Source: Polaromonas sp.
GTDB lineage: Bacteria; Pseudomonadota; Gammaproteobacteria; Burkholderiales; Burkholderiaceae_C
Assembly (NCBI GenBank): GCA_025362315.1
Contig: JANYGP010000019.1
Location: 103,608 to 167,607, forward strand
Direction: 5' to 3'
DNA: 64,000 bases
Positions 61,558 through 64,000 of the stretch are shown one piece after another (the stretch's first letter is position 1; each line of letters starts with the position of its first letter). Position numbers and translations under genes: made by a program. The notes beneath the pieces were generated by a model. It did not search any database. It was given only the letters and a program-made list of their open reading frames with translations, and was not told the origin of the DNA.

Positions 61558-64000
61558 TCACGCAGCGCCAAACCCACCGCCACCCGGCGTATGGATTTCA
61601 AACACATCGCCAGGCTGCATGTCAGCCTGGCCGATGTGACCCAATGTTTCGACGTGTCCATCGCTGCGCACCACAACGTTTTGCCCCACTTGGCCAGGTT
61701 GGCCACCAGCCATGCCAAACGCGCCATGTTTGCGGCCATTGGACAAAATGCTGGCCGTCATGCTTTCCAAAAACCGCACGCGCCGCACGCCGCCATTGCC
61801 ACCTTGCCATTTGCCCGAGCCGCCTGAGTTGGCACGAATTTCGTAGCTTTCCAGACGCACAGGGAAGCGGAACTCCAGAATTTCGGGGTCAGTCAAGCGT
61901 GAATTGGTCATGTGCGCCTGCACAACCGATGTGCCGTTGAAGCCGCCAACCAATTTGCCTGCCGCATCCGTTACCCCGCCCGCGCCACTGCCGCCTGAAA
62001 TTGTTTCGTAATATTGATACATGTCATTGCCAAAGGTGAAGTTATTCATCGTGCATTGGCCAGCGGCCATCACACCTAGAGCGCCGTACAAGGCGTTGGT
62101 GATGCAGGTTGAGGTTTCAACATTGCCAGCCACTACCGATGCAGGCGGGTTGGGGTTGAGCATGCTGCCGGTCGGGATGATGACTTTAAGCGGCTTCAGG
62201 CAACCCGCGTTGAGCGGAATGTCGTCATCGACCAGCGTTCTGAAAACATACAGCACCGCTGCCATGCACACCGCAGTGGGCGCGTTGAAGTTGTTGGTTT
62301 GCTGCGCTGATGTGCCCGAGAAATCAATTTCGGCACTGCGGTTTTTGTTGTCGACCCGAATGGCAACCTTGATCTGCGCACCGTTGTCCAGCGGCAGTGT
62401 GAAATCGCTGTTTTTCAGCTGGGTGATCACGCGCCGCACAGATTCCTCAGCGTTGTCTTGCACATGGTTCATGTAGGCCAGCACCGTCGGCAAGCTGAAC
62501 TGCTCGACCATTTTGCGCAGCTCCTGCACGCCTTTTTCATTGGCAGCAATTTGAGCTTTCAGGTCGGCCATGTTTTGCTGGGGATTGCGTGATGGATATT
62601 CACCACTTTTAAGCAGCGCGACCATTTCTGCCTCGCGCAGCACGCCGCGCTCAACGAGCAACACATTGTTGATCTGCACGCCCTCTTCTTCAATCCGGGT
62701 TGAAAACGGCGGCATCGAGCCTGGGGTGGTGCCGCCAATGTCGGCATGGTGACCACGGCTGCCGACGTAGAAGATGGGGCGCGGGGAACCCTCACCCCTG
62801 CCCTCTCCCGCAGGCGGGAGAGGGGGTAATTCAGGGCCAGTCTTGCCCCCTCTCCCGAGCACGGGAGAGGGCTGGGGTGAGGGCTGGTTGCTTAAATAAA
62901 CTGGCGTGATCACCGTAATGTCTGGCAAATGCGTACCGCCGTGATACGGGTCATTCAGCACATACACATTGCCGGGTTCCATCTTGCCCGCATTCTCCCG
63001 AATCACGGTTTTGATGCTCTCACCCATCGACCCCAAATGCACCGGCATGTGCGGCGCATTGGCAATCAGGTTGCCTGCGGTGTCAAACAGTGCGCAGCTG
63101 AAGTCCAGCCGCTCCTTGATGTTGACCGAGTACGCCGTGTTTTGCAACTGCAGGCCCATCTGCTCGGCGATGTTCATAAACAGGTTGTTGAAAACTTCCA
63201 GCAGTACCGGGTCTACGGTGGTACCCGCTGCAAACTTGATAGCACGCTCCGCCCGGCGATCAAGCACCAAGTGGTCGAGTGCTGTCAAGTTCGCTTCCCA
63301 ACCAGGTTCAACCACGGTCGTAGCATTTTTCTCGGCAATGATGGCTGGGCCGGGAATGATATCGCCGGGTTGCAGGTCTTCACGCACGACCAAAGCAGCC
63401 TCATGCCACTGACCGCCTGAATACATGCGCACTGTCTCGCAGCGCGGCACTTCACGCGGCTCGTGTGTAGCGTGGCGCGGCTCGGCTGGGGCATCGCCTG
63501 CAATCACAGACTCCACCGACACCGCTTCAACCACCAGGCCTTTGCCTTGCATCAAAAATGCAAAGCGCTGACGATAGGCGGATTCAAAGCCTGATTCGAT
63601 TTGCTCCAAACTGCCGAACGGCACAATGAGCGCCGCGTCACTTCCCTCGTACCGCACATGCACCCGGTGGTGAGTAACGATCTCGCCGGTATTGACCTGC
63701 TGGCGCTGTAATTCAGCCTCAGCCGTAGCAGCCAGACCGTTCAGTGCCTGCGCAATTTCAGGCAAGGCACTTATCGTTAGCTTCAGTTCAATCGCTTGTT
63801 CTTTGATGATGTTTTGGTCTGCCAGGCCCATGCCGTAGGCGCTGAGCACCCCTGCCATGGGGTGAACAAAAACGCGCGTCATGCCCAGCGCATCGGCTAC
63901 CAGGCACGCATGCTGGCCACCTGCACCGCCAAAGCATTGCAGGGTGTAGCGGGTCACGTCATAACCGCGCGCAACCGATATTTTTTTGATGGCGTTGGCC
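61558..64000 (-). CDS. 5-oxoprolinase-type hydantoinase (HyuA C-terminal plus HyuB), partial
   Basis: The frame is open to the window edge, so the N-terminal part is missing; the GTG at 63957 is internal (ANAIKKISVARGYDVTRYTLQCFGGAGGQH is continuous). First ~260 visible residues are the end of a hydantoinase A/oxoprolinase domain (FGGAGGQHACLVADALG); the rest, from TTVDPVLLEVFNNLFMNIAEQMG, is HyuB (NDPYHGGTHLPDI, VGSRGHHADIGGTTPGSMPP, ending HTPGGGGFGAA). The family hydrolyses 5-oxoproline or hydantoins with ATP. About 35 residues (QPSPQPSPVLGRGGK...) encoded by a palindromic repeat interrupt HyuB just before the RPIFYVGSRGHHADIGG motif. Confidence 0.92.
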   Translation of the reverse strand, partial: ANAIKKISVARGYDVTRYTLQCFGGAGGQHACLVADALGMTRVFVHPMAGVLSAYGMGLADQNIIKEQAIELKLTISALPEIAQALNGLAATAEAELQRQQVNTGEIVTHHRVHVRYEGSDAALIVPFGSLEQIESGFESAYRQRFAFLMQGKGLVVEAVSVESVIAGDAPAEPRHATHEPREVPRCETVRMYSGGQWHEAALVVREDLQPGDIIPGPAIIAEKNATTVVEPGWEANLTALDHLVLDRRAERAIKFAAGTTVDPVLLEVFNNLFMNIAEQMGLQLQNTAYSVNIKERLDFSCALFDTAGNLIANAPHMPVHLGSMGESIKTVIRENAGKMEPGNVYVLNDPYHGGTHLPDITVITPVYLSNQPSPQPSPVLGRGGKTGPELPPLPPAGEGRGEGSPRPIFYVGSRGHHADIGGTTPGSMPPFSTRIEEEGVQINNVLLVERGVLREAEMVALLKSGEYPSRNPQQNMADLKAQIAANEKGVQELRKMVEQFSLPTVLAYMNHVQDNAEESVRRVITQLKNSDFTLPLDNGAQIKVAIRVDNKNRSAEIDFSGTSAQQTNNFNAPTAVCMAAVLYVFRTLVDDDIPLNAGCLKPLKVIIPTGSMLNPNPPASVVAGNVETSTCITNALYGALGVMAAGQCTMNNFTFGNDMYQYYETISGGSGAGGVTDAAGKLVGGFNGTSVVQAHMTNSRLTDPEILEFRFPVRLESYEIRANSGGSGKWQGGNGGVRRVRFLESMTASILSNGRKHGAFGMAGGQPGQVGQNVVVRSDGHVETLGHIGQADMQPGDVFEIHTPGGGGFGAA
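62789..62883. repeat. 95-bp palindromic double-hairpin repeat, in frame inside the hydantoinase gene
   Basis: Ends are inverted: CCCTCACCCCTGCCCTCTCC on the left and GGAGAGGGCTGGGGTGAGGG on the right match as inverted repeats with a single mismatch. Each half also folds on itself (CTCTCCCGCAGGCGGGAGAG and CTCTCCCGAGCACGGGAGAG). This resembles the CCCTCACCCC...GGAGAGGG elements scattered between genes in many Burkholderiales and other proteobacteria. It is read through without a stop. Confidence 0.9.

Noticed and set aside
61504-61940. Plus-strand ORFs opposite the hydantoinase gene
   Set aside because: Antisense shadows of a well-supported coding region.

Overview
The window is ordinary chromosome from a betaproteobacterium, most likely a member of the Comamonadaceae (Burkholderiales). 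The evidence is a fused aroA-cmk gene followed by rpsA, ihfB, lapA, lapB, a stand-alone heptose-7-phosphate kinase and hldD; an acnA/acnB/CitE-like/mdh cluster; a kynB-kynU-kynA operon; and a tmRNA with tag peptide ANDERFALAA. The genus cannot be fixed from the sequence alone.

Layout. 1-2.6 kb: tryptophan to anthranilate operon (kynB partial, kynU, kynA). 2.8-7.4 kb: one very large hybrid sensor kinase. 7.4-9.3 kb: decayed stretch with short tandem repeats, one small hypothetical ORF and the C-terminal remnant of a galactose-oxidase-like protein. 9.3-19.5 kb: an FAD monooxygenase, both aconitases, a CitE-like lyase and malate dehydrogenase, with a divergent GntR/UTRA regulator at 19.7 kb. 20.5-25.6 kb: DUF2256, an SDR oxidoreductase, a transglutaminase-like protein, gloA and the Entner-Doudoroff pair edd-eda. 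25.7-35.3 kb: housekeeping genes (OmpA-like, chaC, MobA-like, pdxH, murB, yajQ, aspartic protease, plsY, ybaK, aldo/keto reductase, OmpA-type lipoprotein, alpha/beta hydrolase) and the wreck of an AMP-dependent acyl-CoA ligase.

35.36-40.37 kb: a compact (~5 kb) integrated element in the 3' end of ssrA. It carries a tyrosine integrase, a higBA toxin-antitoxin pair, an AlpA-type regulator, a 149-aa unknown, three overlapping small genes that could form a replication/control module, an iteron-like repeat triplet, and GTACCCCC repeats at both ends that look like integrase arm sites. There are no structural or conjugation genes, so it resembles a satellite or mini-island. This is the best candidate for something undescribed.

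40.36-46 kb: tmRNA, an unknown secreted beta-propeller-like protein coupled to gph and ubiG, and ompA. 45-57.8 kb: gyrA, pheA, tyrA, aroA-cmk, rpsA, ihfB, lapA, lapB, hldE kinase part and hldD, nearly all one direction. 57.9-64 kb: ComEA-like protein, DinB-like protein, an ornithine-cyclodeaminase-family reductase, psiE, a small HNH protein and a 5-oxoprolinase-type hydantoinase running off the window.

Repeats. A ~45-bp dispersed repeat with core AGCTGCTAGCGCCCG occurs at least eight times between genes, once inside the island, and apparently in frame inside coding sequences (aroA and the MobA-like gene most clearly; citE-like and acnA less so). A different, 95-bp double-hairpin repeat lies in frame inside the hydantoinase gene. 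Coordinates and translations were read by eye with the ORF track; family assignments rest on recognised motifs and no database search was run.
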